Shown here piece after piece: positions 16,461-26,975 of a stretch of 38,502 bases of DNA. The notes beneath the pieces are model-generated. The model saw only the letters and a program-made list of their open reading frames with translations. It was not told the DNA's origin and ran no database searches. Location of the stretch: the NCBI GenBank assembly GCA_016196555.1, contig JACPXL010000038.1:1-38502 (forward strand). The letters run 5' to 3'. Numbering within the stretch: position 1 is the stretch's first letter; each line of letters starts with the position of its first letter. The position numbers were made by a program, and so were the translations under genes. The stretch comes from Candidatus Omnitrophota bacterium. GTDB taxonomy: Bacteria > Omnitrophota > Omnitrophia > Omnitrophales > Aquincolibacteriaceae.

Positions 16461-18761
16461 ATGAATTTATTTAAAAAAATTGTTTCATGTGCTCTTTTAC
16501 TGCTGATCGTTATAGCGCCATCTTCTCTGGCCGAAGACAAAAAAACGCCTCCTCCCGCGCCCCGCGAATTTGCCCTTAAAAAACTTTTTGAAACCCAAAA
16601 ATACGATGTCGAAGCTGTTGCCGATAGCATCGAATACAGCCGGGACATGAAAAAAGTGATTGCGAAAGGCAATGTTGTTCTTACTTATCGTGATACTAAA
16701 CTTACTTCGGACTATGCTGAGATTGAAACAGAAACCAAAGTGGCTTATGCGCGAGGTCATGTGATTGTTTTCCGCAATGAAGAGCCGACTGCGCATGGCA
16801 ATGAAATCGAATATGATTTCGAGCATGAGAGTGGAAAATTTCCCGATGGGCGCCTTCTTGCAACGCCCTGGTTTGCAAAAGGGGAAGACATACAGCAAAT
16901 CCGTAAGGGTTTAGCCGTTGTCAATCAGGGTTCGATTACGACGTGCGACCGAGAACGGCCTCATTACGATATTCGTGCTAAAAAGGTCACCATTTATTCC
17001 GGGGATAAAATGATTGCGCGCAATGTGACCATTTACGCTTTAGGTAAACCGATTTTTTGGTGGCCCTATATGGTCATTCCGCTCAAACAAAATCATTATC
17101 CCATCAGTGTGACTGCCGGTTACAACTCCCGTTTTGGAGGTTTTGTTGAAGTGAGTAAAGGAATTGCTATCAATAAAAATATTTCGGGAGAAATTCAGGC
17201 AGATTGGCGCGCCCGCCGAGGTGTCGGAGGCGGTGCGGAATTGGATTATGATTATGGAATCTGGGCCACCGGTGTTATGAAGGCGTATATCACGCAGGAT
17301 AAAAGGGCCCCGAAGCCTAGGGCCGAACATCCCTTTGATGAATTAGAAAATCGGGAGCGAGGCATGATCAGCTGGCGCCACCGGACCGATCTTGACCCTT
17401 ATTCTAATATTCAACTCCGCTACAACCGGCTTGCGGATGAATATTTCCTTCAGGAATTTTTCCAGCACGAACATCGCGCGGAAGTGGAGCCTCAATCCTT
17501 TGTGACCTTGACGAAAAATTCCGAACATTATGGATTCCTGGCCCATTTTGAAAAGAAAATGAATACTTTTGAATCGCTGGTCGAGCGGCTTCCGGAATTC
17601 CGCTTTGACTGGAAAAATCAGCCATTTTTTAATCCTCGGATTTTTTATGACAGCCAAACCAGTTTTGCTAATTTAAACAAAAGATTTTCACGCTCCGACT
17701 ACAATGAAGACGTGGTCCGTACAGACAGCTTCCATGAATGGTCTGCTCCCATGAAATGGAAGGAAATCAAATTCACGCCTTATATTAATGGCCGTGGGAC
17801 TTATTACAGCCGTGAAAAAGAGTCCGATCAGGATCAATTTCGTGCCATTTTGGGAATGGGTGCGGACTTAAGGACGCAATTTTATAAAACGATTCCCGTG
17901 ACATGGCGCCGTGCAGGGATTGAAATTAATCATTTACGGCATGTGATGGAGCCCAGTGTTCAATTCCAGCACTTGAACTCCTCCGTAAGCGATGAAACGC
18001 TTAGTCGATTTGATTCCATTGACCGGCTTGATGATGCCAATATTGTGACCTTTGGACTCGAAAATCGTTTTCAGACCAAACGGGTAGTTGCCGGCAAAAT
18101 GCGGCGTGTCGATTTTGTCAGCCTCAATACTTTCTTGAATTATGAAATGCATCCGGACGGCCGGACTCGCGTCGGACTTTTTGAGCCTTTTGAAGAGCCG
18201 GGCCGTACTTCCAGCAATTTTACGATTCTCAGTCAGGAAATTGTTTTGCGCCCTTATGAATGGCTTCAATATGAATTGAGGACCGATTATGACATGGAGC
18301 GCGATGCCTTTCGAATTTTGAACCAAGATTTGCTGATGAAGGTCCGCCGCTTGAAAATTATTTTCGGCCATCGTTATACCAATAGCATCGGTGAACTGCA
18401 GGGAAGCAGCCAATTTGTTTTTGACGGGCGCTGGGTCATCAATCCTCTTTGGACTGTGGGAGGATATTTGCGCTGGGACTCCGAAACTCAAGATCTTCAG
18501 GAATGGCAGCTTTCGGCAACGCGCGATTTACACGATTTCCTTTTTGATTTTGGATATAACGTGCGCAATTCCGATATTTCAAACTCCAATAAAACTTTGT
18601 TTTTCAATCTCCGCATGAAAGCATTTCCCTTCATTCACATCCGCGGCGGCGGAAATTACTCTTCATTTGGGGAACCTCGAATCGGGGACACCATCGCAGG
18701 CGCCAATCAATCCCCCATATCTCAGCAGCGCCCGGAAACTTATGAGTTTGGCTCCGCGTAA
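16461..18761 (+). CDS. lptD: LPS assembly outer-membrane protein LptD/OstA
   Basis: Signal peptide; OstA-like N-domain (VEAVADSIEYSRDMKKVIAKGNVVLTYRDTKLTSDYAEIETETKVAYARGHVIVF); long alternating beta-barrel C-terminus. Confidence 0.85.
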   Translation: MNLFKKIVSCALLLLIVIAPSSLAEDKKTPPPAPREFALKKLFETQKYDVEAVADSIEYSRDMKKVIAKGNVVLTYRDTKLTSDYAEIETETKVAYARGHVIVFRNEEPTAHGNEIEYDFEHESGKFPDGRLLATPWFAKGEDIQQIRKGLAVVNQGSITTCDRERPHYDIRAKKVTIYSGDKMIARNVTIYALGKPIFWWPYMVIPLKQNHYPISVTAGYNSRFGGFVEVSKGIAINKNISGEIQADWRARRGVGGGAELDYDYGIWATGVMKAYITQDKRAPKPRAEHPFDELENRERGMISWRHRTDLDPYSNIQLRYNRLADEYFLQEFFQHEHRAEVEPQSFVTLTKNSEHYGFLAHFEKKMNTFESLVERLPEFRFDWKNQPFFNPRIFYDSQTSFANLNKRFSRSDYNEDVVRTDSFHEWSAPMKWKEIKFTPYINGRGTYYSREKESDQDQFRAILGMGADLRTQFYKTIPVTWRRAGIEINHLRHVMEPSVQFQHLNSSVSDETLSRFDSIDRLDDANIVTFGLENRFQTKRVVAGKMRRVDFVSLNTFLNYEMHPDGRTRVGLFEPFEEPGRTSSNFTILSQEIVLRPYEWLQYELRTDYDMERDAFRILNQDLLMKVRRLKIIFGHRYTNSIGELQGSSQFVFDGRWVINPLWTVGGYLRWDSETQDLQEWQLSATRDLHDFLFDFGYNVRNSDISNSNKTLFFNLRMKAFPFIHIRGGGNYSSFGEPRIGDTIAGANQSPISQQRPETYEFGSA

Positions 18762-18787
18762 TAACTGCGCAGTGGCGAAAGGTTGAT

Positions 18788-20083
18788 ATGAAAATCGGCA
18801 TTATTGGTTCAGGATATGTAGGGCTTGTGACGGGCGTTTGCTTCGCCCATTTGGGGCATCGCGTTATTTGTGTGGATAATGATGTCAAAAAAATCGCCAT
18901 GCTCAAAAAAAATCACGTCCCTATTTATGAGCCGGGCTTGGAAGAAATGATACGTGAAAATGTTGCTGCCAAACGGTTGAGTTTTACCACTCGCATTTCG
19001 CAGGCTGTAAGCCAATCCGAAGTCCTTTTTATTTGTGTCAACACGCCGCCCAAAGAAAATGGAGAGGCCGATCTTTCCTTTGTTGAAACGGTTTCAAAGG
19101 AAATCGCTCTTCATTTGAAAGAATACCGTTTAATCGTGGAAAAAAGTACAGTCCCGGTTCAAACCGGCGAATGGGTTGAAAAGACGATTCGCAACTATCA
19201 GCCGCGGCGTGCTCTTTTTGATGTGGCCTCCAATCCGGAATTTTTACGGGAAGGTTCCGCGATCCAGGATTTTCTCAAGCCTGACCGCGTGATCATCGGC
19301 GTTTCCAATTCCAAATCGGAGAAAATTCTCCGGAAGCTTTATGGGCCTCTAAAAGCCCCTATTCTTGTGACGGACATTAAAAGCGCTGAGATTATTAAAC
19401 ATGCCGCAAACTCCTTTTTGGCCACGAAGATATCTTTCATTAATATGGTGGCCCGCATATGCGATGCCGTGGGCGCGGATGTTGAAAAGGTGGCGCAGGG
19501 AATGGGCCTTGATCCGCGAATCGGCCCCAGTTTTCTTAAAGCCGGGATTGGCTTCGGAGGCTTTTGCTTTCCGAAGGATCTTTCTGCATTTTTGAAGCGG
19601 GCAGAAAAATTAGGCGTTGGTTTTGAGCTTTTGAGCAGCGTGCTTGCGATCAATGAACAGCAAAAACAGTATTTTGTTCAAAAAATCGAGAATCATCTTT
19701 GGAATTTGAATCACAAAACCCTGGCGATTTTAGGGCTCTCGTTCAAACCGGATACGGATGATATGCGTTTTGCGCCTTCCATTGATATTATCAAAGCCCT
19801 CGAACGCGAAGGAGTTCATATCCGGGCGTATGATCCGCAAGCGATGAAAAAAGCTAAGAGTATTTTCCCCAAAATCGAATTTACCGCCAATCCTTATGCC
19901 GCCATGAAAAATGCAGATGCGCTTGTGATCGTGACGGAGTGGGACGAATTTTCAAATTTGGATTGGAAAAAAGTCAAAAGACTTCTCAAACACCCTATCG
20001 TTTTTGATGGCCGGAATCAATTGAATCAGGCTGAGATGAAAAAGTTGGGATTCCAATATCACGGCATCGGCCGTCCCCGATAA
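18788..20083 (+). CDS. ugd: UDP-glucose 6-dehydrogenase
   Basis: MKIGIIGSGYVGLVTGVCFAHLGH, VEKSTVPVQTGEW, NPEFLREGSAIQDFLKPDRVIIG, GIGFGGFCFPKDLSAF, LGLSFKPDTDDMRFAPS. Confidence 0.95.
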   Translation: MKIGIIGSGYVGLVTGVCFAHLGHRVICVDNDVKKIAMLKKNHVPIYEPGLEEMIRENVAAKRLSFTTRISQAVSQSEVLFICVNTPPKENGEADLSFVETVSKEIALHLKEYRLIVEKSTVPVQTGEWVEKTIRNYQPRRALFDVASNPEFLREGSAIQDFLKPDRVIIGVSNSKSEKILRKLYGPLKAPILVTDIKSAEIIKHAANSFLATKISFINMVARICDAVGADVEKVAQGMGLDPRIGPSFLKAGIGFGGFCFPKDLSAFLKRAEKLGVGFELLSSVLAINEQQKQYFVQKIENHLWNLNHKTLAILGLSFKPDTDDMRFAPSIDIIKALEREGVHIRAYDPQAMKKAKSIFPKIEFTANPYAAMKNADALVIVTEWDEFSNLDWKKVKRLLKHPIVFDGRNQLNQAEMKKLGFQYHGIGRPR

Positions 20084-20084
20084 T

Positions 20085-20807
20085 ATGAAAGGGATTATCC
20101 TCGCCGGGGGAACGGGAAGCCGCTTGAGTCCTCTGACCAAAGTAACCAACAAGCACCTCCTTCCGGTTTACAATAAACCCATGATTTATTACCCGGTACA
20201 GACCTTGGTCCAAGCCGGAATTCGCGATATTTTGCTGGTTGCCGGAGGGAATTCGGCCGGGGAATTTCTTCGCCTTCTCGGCAATGGAAAAGAATTTGGA
20301 CTGAAGCATATTAATTATACCTATCAAGAAGGCGAGGGGGGGATTGCGGCTGCCTTGTCGCTTGCTGAGCATTTTGCGGACGGGGAAAAAGTGATTGTTA
20401 TTTTGGGCGACAATATTTTAGAAGGAAATATCAAAGATTCTGTTAAAAAATTTGAAAAGCAAAAATCGGGAGCAAGGCTTTTGCTCAAAGAAGTGGAAGA
20501 TCCGGAGCGCTTTGGCGTTGCTGAATTAAAAGGCAAAAAAATCGTCAGCATCGTTGAAAAACCGAAAAGGCCTAAAAGTTCTTATGGGGTTGTTGGGGTT
20601 TATATGTATGACGCGCGGGTTTTCGATATTATCCGCACGCTGAAGCCCTCCAATCGCGGCGAACTGGAAATCACCGATGTGAATAATCATTATTTAAAAG
20701 CCGGCCATCTCGAGTATGACATTTTGAAGGGGTATTGGACCGATGCCGGCACATTTGAGTCCCTTTTCCGGGCCAATCGATTGATTTGGGAGAAAATTTC
20801 CTCATGA
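20085..20807 (+). CDS. rmlA: glucose-1-phosphate thymidylyltransferase-like nucleotidyltransferase (short form)
   Basis: MKGIILAGGTGSRLSPLTKVTNKHLLPVYNKPMIYYPVQTLVQAGI...GDNI...YWTDAGTFESL. Confidence 0.88.
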   Translation: MKGIILAGGTGSRLSPLTKVTNKHLLPVYNKPMIYYPVQTLVQAGIRDILLVAGGNSAGEFLRLLGNGKEFGLKHINYTYQEGEGGIAAALSLAEHFADGEKVIVILGDNILEGNIKDSVKKFEKQKSGARLLLKEVEDPERFGVAELKGKKIVSIVEKPKRPKSSYGVVGVYMYDARVFDIIRTLKPSNRGELEITDVNNHYLKAGHLEYDILKGYWTDAGTFESLFRANRLIWEKISS

Positions 20808-21781
20808 AAACGGTTGTGATAACCGGCGGCTGCGGTTTTATCGGGTCTTGGTTTATTAAGCGGTTTTGGAAAACTCATCCCGATTGGAAAATTGTGAATT
20901 TGGATAAATTGACTTATGCCGGCAATCGGGAGAATTTGCGCGAGCTTGAAGGCAAAGAACGTTATGAATGGGTTCAAGGGGACATTTGTGATCGTGAAGC
21001 AGTTAGCTTGGCTCTTCGTGGGGCGAACGCGGTCATTCATTTTGCGGCCGAAACTCATGTGGACCGATCGATTGAAAACTCCGAAGATTTTTTAATGACC
21101 AATGTAATTGGAACACGCAATATGGTCGAAGCAGCGAAAAGGTGCAATATTGAAAAGTTCATTCACATTTCAAGCGATGAAGTCTATGGGTCCATTGCGG
21201 AGGGTTCGGTAAACGAAGAGGCCCCCTTAGCGCCCAATAGTCCTTATGCCGCTTCAAAGGCCGCAGGCGATCTTCTGATTCGGTCCTATTGGAAGACTTA
21301 TCGTTATCCGGTGATGACTATCCGCTCGAGCAACAATTTTGGACCATTTCAATTTCCAGAAAAAGTTATTCCGCTTTTTATTACGAATCTTTTAGACGGC
21401 AAGAAAGTGCCTTTATATGGAAATGGTAAAAACCGGCGGGACTGGATTTTTGTCGACGACACTTGCCGCGGCATAGAATTAATTTTTGATAAAGGTGTCG
21501 GCGGAGAAATTTACAATATCGGTGCCGGAAATGATATGACCAATATCGATTTAACCGGCGCGATTTTAAAACAGATGTCTTTGACTAATGACCGGATTCA
21601 ATATGTCACTGACCGCTTGGGACATGATTTTCGTTATAGTGTTGATTCCGCCAAAATTCAGAAATTGGGATTTCGGCCTGCGCTTTCCTTTGCGGAAGGG
21701 TTACAGCAGACGGTGACTTGGTATACTGAAAATGAATCGTGGTGGCGTCCCTTGAAACGGGATAAGTTTACGATTAAATAA
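20804..21781 (+). CDS. rmlB: dTDP-glucose 4,6-dehydratase
   Basis: ITGGCGFIGSWFIK, LDKLTYAGNRENL, HFAAETHVDRSIENSEDF, HISSDEVYGS, PYAASKAAGDLL. Confidence 0.9.
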   Translation: MKTVVITGGCGFIGSWFIKRFWKTHPDWKIVNLDKLTYAGNRENLRELEGKERYEWVQGDICDREAVSLALRGANAVIHFAAETHVDRSIENSEDFLMTNVIGTRNMVEAAKRCNIEKFIHISSDEVYGSIAEGSVNEEAPLAPNSPYAASKAAGDLLIRSYWKTYRYPVMTIRSSNNFGPFQFPEKVIPLFITNLLDGKKVPLYGNGKNRRDWIFVDDTCRGIELIFDKGVGGEIYNIGAGNDMTNIDLTGAILKQMSLTNDRIQYVTDRLGHDFRYSVDSAKIQKLGFRPALSFAEGLQQTVTWYTENESWWRPLKRDKFTIK

Positions 21782-21800
21782 TGCGGTAAAAAGCGAAGCC

Positions 21801-22715
21801 ATGAAGATTCTTATTACGGGTGCCGGTGGAATGCTGGGTTCTGATTTGGCCGAAGCATTTCGATCGAACTTCGTGACGGTTGGAGTTGTGCGGCGTCCGG
21901 TGGATTATTTGTCCATCCCATTTTGCGTGCGCGATCTTACACGGCGCCAGGAAACCCTGGAGATTATGAGCCGGGAATCTCCGCAAATTATTTTTCATTC
22001 GGCTGCGATGACGGATGTCGATGGTTGTGAAGTCCACCGCCATAATGCGCTTCAGAATAACTTGGAAGCGACAAAAAATGTGGTGGAAGCGGCCAATCAA
22101 ATCGGAAGTTTGACCGTCTTTTTTAGCACGGATTATGTTTTTGATGGTAAGAAGCCTGGAGAATACGACGAAGCCGATGAAGGGCATCCATTAAATGTGT
22201 ATGGTGAAACAAAATGGCTGGCCGAAAATTATATCCGCCAGAAGGCAAAACGCTTTATTATTTTCCGGACTTCCTGGCTGTATGGATTGCGCGGCAAATC
22301 GTTCCCGAAAACGATTCTGGAACTTTCGTCTTCGCAAAAGACCTTGTCTGTCGTGACAGACCAAAAGGGAAGACCAACATATACACGGGATATCGGAAAG
22401 GCGTTTGTCGATTTACTGGGCAAAGACCCTGCTTCCCTGGAAAAGGTTGAAAATGAAACGTTTCATCTGGCTGGGAGTTCTGCGGTAACGTGGGCCGATT
22501 TTGCCCGGGGAATTTTGCGCCTTGCCAAACATGAGGATGTGGAAGTTCAAAATGTGACTTCAGATTTTTTTAAACGCCCGGCACAACGACCTGAGAATTC
22601 AGTGTTATCGGTGAAAAAGGTTTTTCAGAAATTGAATTTAAAACTTCGCGGATGGGAAGAGGCAATACCCAATTTTATAGAAGAGCTTAAAGGAAAAGGT
22701 GTTTATGTCCCCTAA
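21801..22715 (+). CDS. rmlD: dTDP-4-dehydrorhamnose reductase-like SDR
   Basis: MKILITGAGGMLGSDLAEAF, IIFHSAAMTDVDGCE, VFFSTDYVFDGKK, NVYGETKWLAE, RTSWLYG. Confidence 0.88.
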   Translation: MKILITGAGGMLGSDLAEAFRSNFVTVGVVRRPVDYLSIPFCVRDLTRRQETLEIMSRESPQIIFHSAAMTDVDGCEVHRHNALQNNLEATKNVVEAANQIGSLTVFFSTDYVFDGKKPGEYDEADEGHPLNVYGETKWLAENYIRQKAKRFIIFRTSWLYGLRGKSFPKTILELSSSQKTLSVVTDQKGRPTYTRDIGKAFVDLLGKDPASLEKVENETFHLAGSSAVTWADFARGILRLAKHEDVEVQNVTSDFFKRPAQRPENSVLSVKKVFQKLNLKLRGWEEAIPNFIEELKGKGVYVP

Positions 22716-24036
22716 GAAAACAGGTAAACAGCCAAGTGCCGTACTCAAACAAAAAATTCTTCGTCGAAAGGCCCAGATTGCTGTCATTGGTTTAGGGTAC
22801 GTGGGACTGCCGCTCGCCCAAGCATTTGCCGAAGAAGGTTTTCGTGTGACCGGCATTGATATTGACCAAAACCGTGTTCAAGCCATCAGCCGCGGTGTTT
22901 CTTATATTTCCGATCTTTCTTCCGCGAGGCTTAAAAAAATGGTGAAGCTTGGCAGGCTCAGGGCTGTTGCGGATCCCGCTTTTCTTAGCGGTATGGACGT
23001 GGTGATTGTTTGTGTTCCTACTCCGCTTAACCGGGTCAAAGATCCGGACATATCATTTATTGTGGAAGCCACGAACTCGATTCAAGCTCATTTATCTTCT
23101 GGGGAACTTGTCATTCTGGAAAGTACAACGTATCCGGGTACAACCGAAGAAGTTATTTTGCCGGCGCTTGAAAAATCCGGTTTGAAAGTTGGAAGTGACT
23201 TTTTCCTCTGTTTTTCGCCCGAACGTATTGATCCAGGGAATGAAAGATTCAAAACTCAGAATATTCCAAAGGTTGTAGGTGGAATTACGCCGGCTTGTAC
23301 AAAACTGGGTGCGGTTCTTTATTCTCAGATCACACCTCAGGTCGTTCCCGTCAGTTCATCCCGCACGGCCGAAATGACCAAACTTTTAGAAAATACTTTT
23401 CGAATTGTCAACATCGGTCTAATCAATGAACTTGCCCGTGCTGCGGGAAATTTAAAAGTCAATATTTGGGAAGCCATCGATGCTGCCAAAACCAAACCGT
23501 TTGGGTTTATGCCTTTTTATCCTGGCCCCGGAATCGGCGGGCATTGCATCGGCGTGGATCCGATTTATCTTTCATGGAAAGCCCGGCTTCACGGCAATGA
23601 CTTGCACTTTATCGAGTTGGCCCGCCGCGTCAACGCCGAAATGCCTCGCTATGTCGTCGAACAGGCCGTTTACGCTTTGAATCGTTATTGCGGAAAGGCC
23701 ATCAGCCGTTCGAAGGTCATGCTTTTGGGCATCAGTTATAAAAAAGATGTCTCGGACACCCGGGAATCTCCCGCTCTTGAAATTCTCTCAGAATTAAAAG
23801 AATTGGGCGCAAAGATCAGTTATCATGACCCTTTCATTCCCAAGGTGGATTATGAGGGAATTAAGCTAAAAAGTGTTCCTCTTGCTCCCACAGCATTGAA
23901 GCAACAGGATCTGATTATTCTGTGTACGGATCACAGCACGCTTCCTTATGCCAAAATTGTTGCAAGCGGTACTGTGATTTTTGATACGCGCAATGCCTTG
24001 CGGAAATTTAACTCGAAAAACATTGTGAGGTTGTAA
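22705..24036 (+). CDS. nucleotide sugar dehydrogenase (UDP-N-acetylglucosamine 6-dehydrogenase, WbpA/TuaD-like)
   Basis: IAVIGLGYVGLPLAQAFAEEGF, ESTTYPGTTEE, FCFSPERIDPGNERF, FYPGPGIGGHCIGVDPIYLSWKA, LGISYKKDVSDTRESPALEI. Confidence 0.9.
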   Translation: MSPKKTGKQPSAVLKQKILRRKAQIAVIGLGYVGLPLAQAFAEEGFRVTGIDIDQNRVQAISRGVSYISDLSSARLKKMVKLGRLRAVADPAFLSGMDVVIVCVPTPLNRVKDPDISFIVEATNSIQAHLSSGELVILESTTYPGTTEEVILPALEKSGLKVGSDFFLCFSPERIDPGNERFKTQNIPKVVGGITPACTKLGAVLYSQITPQVVPVSSSRTAEMTKLLENTFRIVNIGLINELARAAGNLKVNIWEAIDAAKTKPFGFMPFYPGPGIGGHCIGVDPIYLSWKARLHGNDLHFIELARRVNAEMPRYVVEQAVYALNRYCGKAISRSKVMLLGISYKKDVSDTRESPALEILSELKELGAKISYHDPFIPKVDYEGIKLKSVPLAPTALKQQDLIILCTDHSTLPYAKIVASGTVIFDTRNALRKFNSKNIVRL

Positions 24037-24994
24037 TGGCTTCTAAAATTCGCTGTTTAGTCACCGGAGGCGCCGGCTTTATCGGCTCTCATGTCGTCGA
24101 AACTCTTTTAAAACATCGCTATGCGGTACGTGTGTTTGACAATTTATCAACCGGGAAAAAGTCGAATTTTAACTCTTTGGGCGGAGATTTAGATTTCGTT
24201 AAAGGAGATTTACGCCGCGAATCCGATGTTCGTAAGGCAGTCAAGGGCATGGATTATGTTTTTCATATTGCAGCCAATCGGGCTGTTCTTCGTTCGGTAG
24301 ACAATCCATTGGAAACAAATGAAGTAAATGTTACCGGAACATTAAAACTTCTTGTGGCGGCCCGCGATGCGAAGATCAAACGACTGATTTTCTCGTCCTC
24401 CTCGTCAATTTATGGAGATACCGACAAATTTCCTTCGCGGGAAGGGGATACCCCAGACCCTCAGTCACCCTATGCGGGTTCAAAAATCATGGGCGAATAT
24501 TATTGCCGTCAGTTTACTTCGCTTTATGGGCTGAGCACAGTCAGTCTCCGCTATTTCAACGTTTTGGGCCGCGGCAAAATCCGGAGTCGCGCTATTCCGC
24601 CGTGATTCCAATTTTTATCGATTGCCTTCTCAAACGCAAATCGCCCGAAATTCACTGGGATGGAAAACAGTCCCGAGATTTTTCCTACGTGGACAATGTG
24701 GTGCAAGGCAATCTTCTTGCCATGCGCACGCCGGGTATTTCCGGCCAAGTTTTTAATATCGCATGCCATGAAGAATATTCAGTGCTCGACATTTTTAATT
24801 CCTTGAAAAAAATCCTTAACGTCCATAACGTAAAACCTATGTTCAAACCCAAGCGTGCCGGAGATGTGCGGCGGACTTACGCGGAAATTTCAAAGGCAAA
24901 AAAAATGCTCCATTTCAAAGTTCAAACCCGTTTTCAGGAAGGGTTGAAGAAAACGGTAAACTGGTTTCTAACCGAAAGATATCATAGTGGCTAA
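24036..24994 (+). pseudogene. UDP-glucose 4-epimerase-like extended SDR, interrupted by a single frameshift
   Basis: 24036-24605 encodes the N-terminal SDR; the 24503-24994 frame continues it ([50 protein letters not shown]). Adding one T to the 24562-24565 run restores [21 protein letters not shown]. Confidence 0.88.
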
Positions 24995-25967
24995 GAAAAA
25001 CGTTGTCATTACAGGCGGTGCCGGTTTTATCGGCTCTCATTTGACCGGACGATTTCTTGCTGAAGGTTTTAATGTGACGGTTATTGATAACCTCATTACC
25101 GGAAACGCAAAAAATTTGCAACATTTGATGAATAATCCGTCACTTCGGTATATTCAGCAGGATGTCAGCAAACCTATTGAGGTGAAGGAAGACATTCATT
25201 TCATTCTTCACTTTGCTTCACCGGCAAGCCCGCTCGATTATTTGAATTTCCCGATTCAAACCCTGAAAGTAGGGTCGCTTGGAACGCACAACGCGCTTGG
25301 TCTTGCAAAGGCAAAAAAAGCTGCGTTTTTGCTGGCTTCCACTTCGGAAGTTTACGGCGATCCGCTGGTGCATCCGCAAAAAGAAACTTATTGGGGGAAT
25401 GTCAATCCTGTCGGCCCGCGCGGCGTTTACGATGAAGCCAAGCGTTTTGCCGAAGCTATCACCATGGCCTATTTCAATGTTCATAAAGTGAATGTGAAAA
25501 TTGTCCGGATCTTTAATACTTACGGACCTCGTATGCGAATCAACGATGGAAGGGCCATTCCTGCCTTTATTTCGCAGGCGTTGGCAGGAGAATCGCTGAC
25601 GGTTTTTGGGGATGGATCTCAGACACGAAGTTTTTGCTATGTGGACGATTTGGTCGCAGGAATTGAAAAGTTGCTTTTTTCGAATTTGAATGAGCCCGTC
25701 AATATTGGGAATCCCAATGAAATGACGATTCTTGAAATGGCGCAGACAATACTGCGCATGACCGGAAGCAAAAGTAAAATTGACTATCGGCCGCTTCCGC
25801 AGGATGACCCCAAGGTCCGCCAGCCGGATATTACCAAGGCAAAAACCAAACTGGGATGGGAACCGAAGATTCTTCTCGAAGACGGGCTTAAATCGACCAT
25901 TAAATATTTTAGAGAAAATCTCGCCGATTTTGTTCCGGCCTCGAAGACTTCGGCTTCAAGCAAATAA
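24987..25967 (+). CDS. UDP-glucuronate decarboxylase-like SDR (UDP-xylose synthase)
   Basis: [19 protein letters not shown]...[33 protein letters not shown]...[42 protein letters not shown]. Confidence 0.9.
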   Translation: MAKKNVVITGGAGFIGSHLTGRFLAEGFNVTVIDNLITGNAKNLQHLMNNPSLRYIQQDVSKPIEVKEDIHFILHFASPASPLDYLNFPIQTLKVGSLGTHNALGLAKAKKAAFLLASTSEVYGDPLVHPQKETYWGNVNPVGPRGVYDEAKRFAEAITMAYFNVHKVNVKIVRIFNTYGPRMRINDGRAIPAFISQALAGESLTVFGDGSQTRSFCYVDDLVAGIEKLLFSNLNEPVNIGNPNEMTILEMAQTILRMTGSKSKIDYRPLPQDDPKVRQPDITKAKTKLGWEPKILLEDGLKSTIKYFRENLADFVPASKTSASSK

Positions 25968-25979
25968 TTTTTGCGCAGG

Positions 25980-26963
25980 ATGGATCACTTGAGACTTGTG
26001 CTCGTGACAGGTGCTGCCGGTTTTTGCGGACGGCATCTTTGCTCACAGCTTATTAAAAACGGCTATAAGGTCATGGGATCCTATCATCGAGTCCCTCCGC
26101 CTCGGAAAAGCCCACACCCCTTTGTCTATTTAGATATTTGCGACCGCGCATCCGTCGATTCAGTCATTGAAAAATGGAAGCCGGATTATGTCTGTCATCT
26201 AGCGGCGCAAAGTGTCCTTCGGTTTTCATGGAAAATGCCGGATAAAACTTTGGAAGTGAATGCGGCCGGTACCATATTTCTCTTGGATGCAATTCGTAAA
26301 TTTGTCCCCAAAACCCGTTTTCTTCAAGCTTCTTCGATTCAAGTTTATGGCCATATGTTTTCATCGGGTAAGCCGGTGAAGGAAACGGATTTGCTATGGC
26401 CTTCGGATCCTTATGCTGCCAGCAAGATGGTGGCAGAATTCGCCTGTCTTGAATTTGCCAGCCGGTTTGGCCTTGATGTCGTGATAGGGCGCGCATTCAA
26501 TCATGTGGGGCTTGGTCAGCCGACGCATTTTGTTTTTCCCGATTGGTGCCGGCAAATCGCAATGATTGAAGCGGGACAAAAAAAACCTGTCCTCGAAGTC
26601 GGTAACCTTAAGAACCGGCGTGATTTTCTCCATGTAAGTGATGTGGCACGGGCTTACGAAGTCATATTGAGGAAGGGGAAATCCGGGAGTGCGTACAATA
26701 TTGCGGGTGGGACTTTATATTCTCTTGAGGAATGTATGAAATTTCTTATGAACAAGGCGTTTGCCTCGATTGAAGTTAAAGTGGCGCCAGCCCGTGTCCG
26801 GCAGGATATTTCTCCGGACATGCACGGGGATCCAAGCCGGCTTCGTGCTCTTGGCTGGAAGCCGGAGCTCACCGTGTTTGACGCCATTGAAGAATTGCTT
26901 AATTTTTGGCGCTTAAGAATACGCATGGGGCGCGGGCTTCATGAGGAAACAACTTACCGATAG
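25980..26963 (+). CDS. GDP-mannose 4,6-dehydratase / RMD-like extended SDR
   Basis: LVTGAAGFCGRHLCSQL, CHLAAQSVLRFSWKMPDKTLEVNAAGTIFLLDAIR, ASSIQVYG, PYAASKMVAEF. Confidence 0.8.
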   Translation: MDHLRLVLVTGAAGFCGRHLCSQLIKNGYKVMGSYHRVPPPRKSPHPFVYLDICDRASVDSVIEKWKPDYVCHLAAQSVLRFSWKMPDKTLEVNAAGTIFLLDAIRKFVPKTRFLQASSIQVYGHMFSSGKPVKETDLLWPSDPYAASKMVAEFACLEFASRFGLDVVIGRAFNHVGLGQPTHFVFPDWCRQIAMIEAGQKKPVLEVGNLKNRRDFLHVSDVARAYEVILRKGKSGSAYNIAGGTLYSLEECMKFLMNKAFASIEVKVAPARVRQDISPDMHGDPSRLRALGWKPELTVFDAIEELLNFWRLRIRMGRGLHEETTYR

Positions 26964-26975
26964 GACGGAGTTTTA

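Noticed and set aside
17934-18491. 185-aa minus-strand ORF
   Set aside because: Antisense to lptD, no motif, no plausible RBS context.
26641-26665. TGGCAC-containing sequence as a sigma-54 promoter (rpoN is present)
   Set aside because: Inside a coding region without the spaced TTGCA -12 box; chance match.
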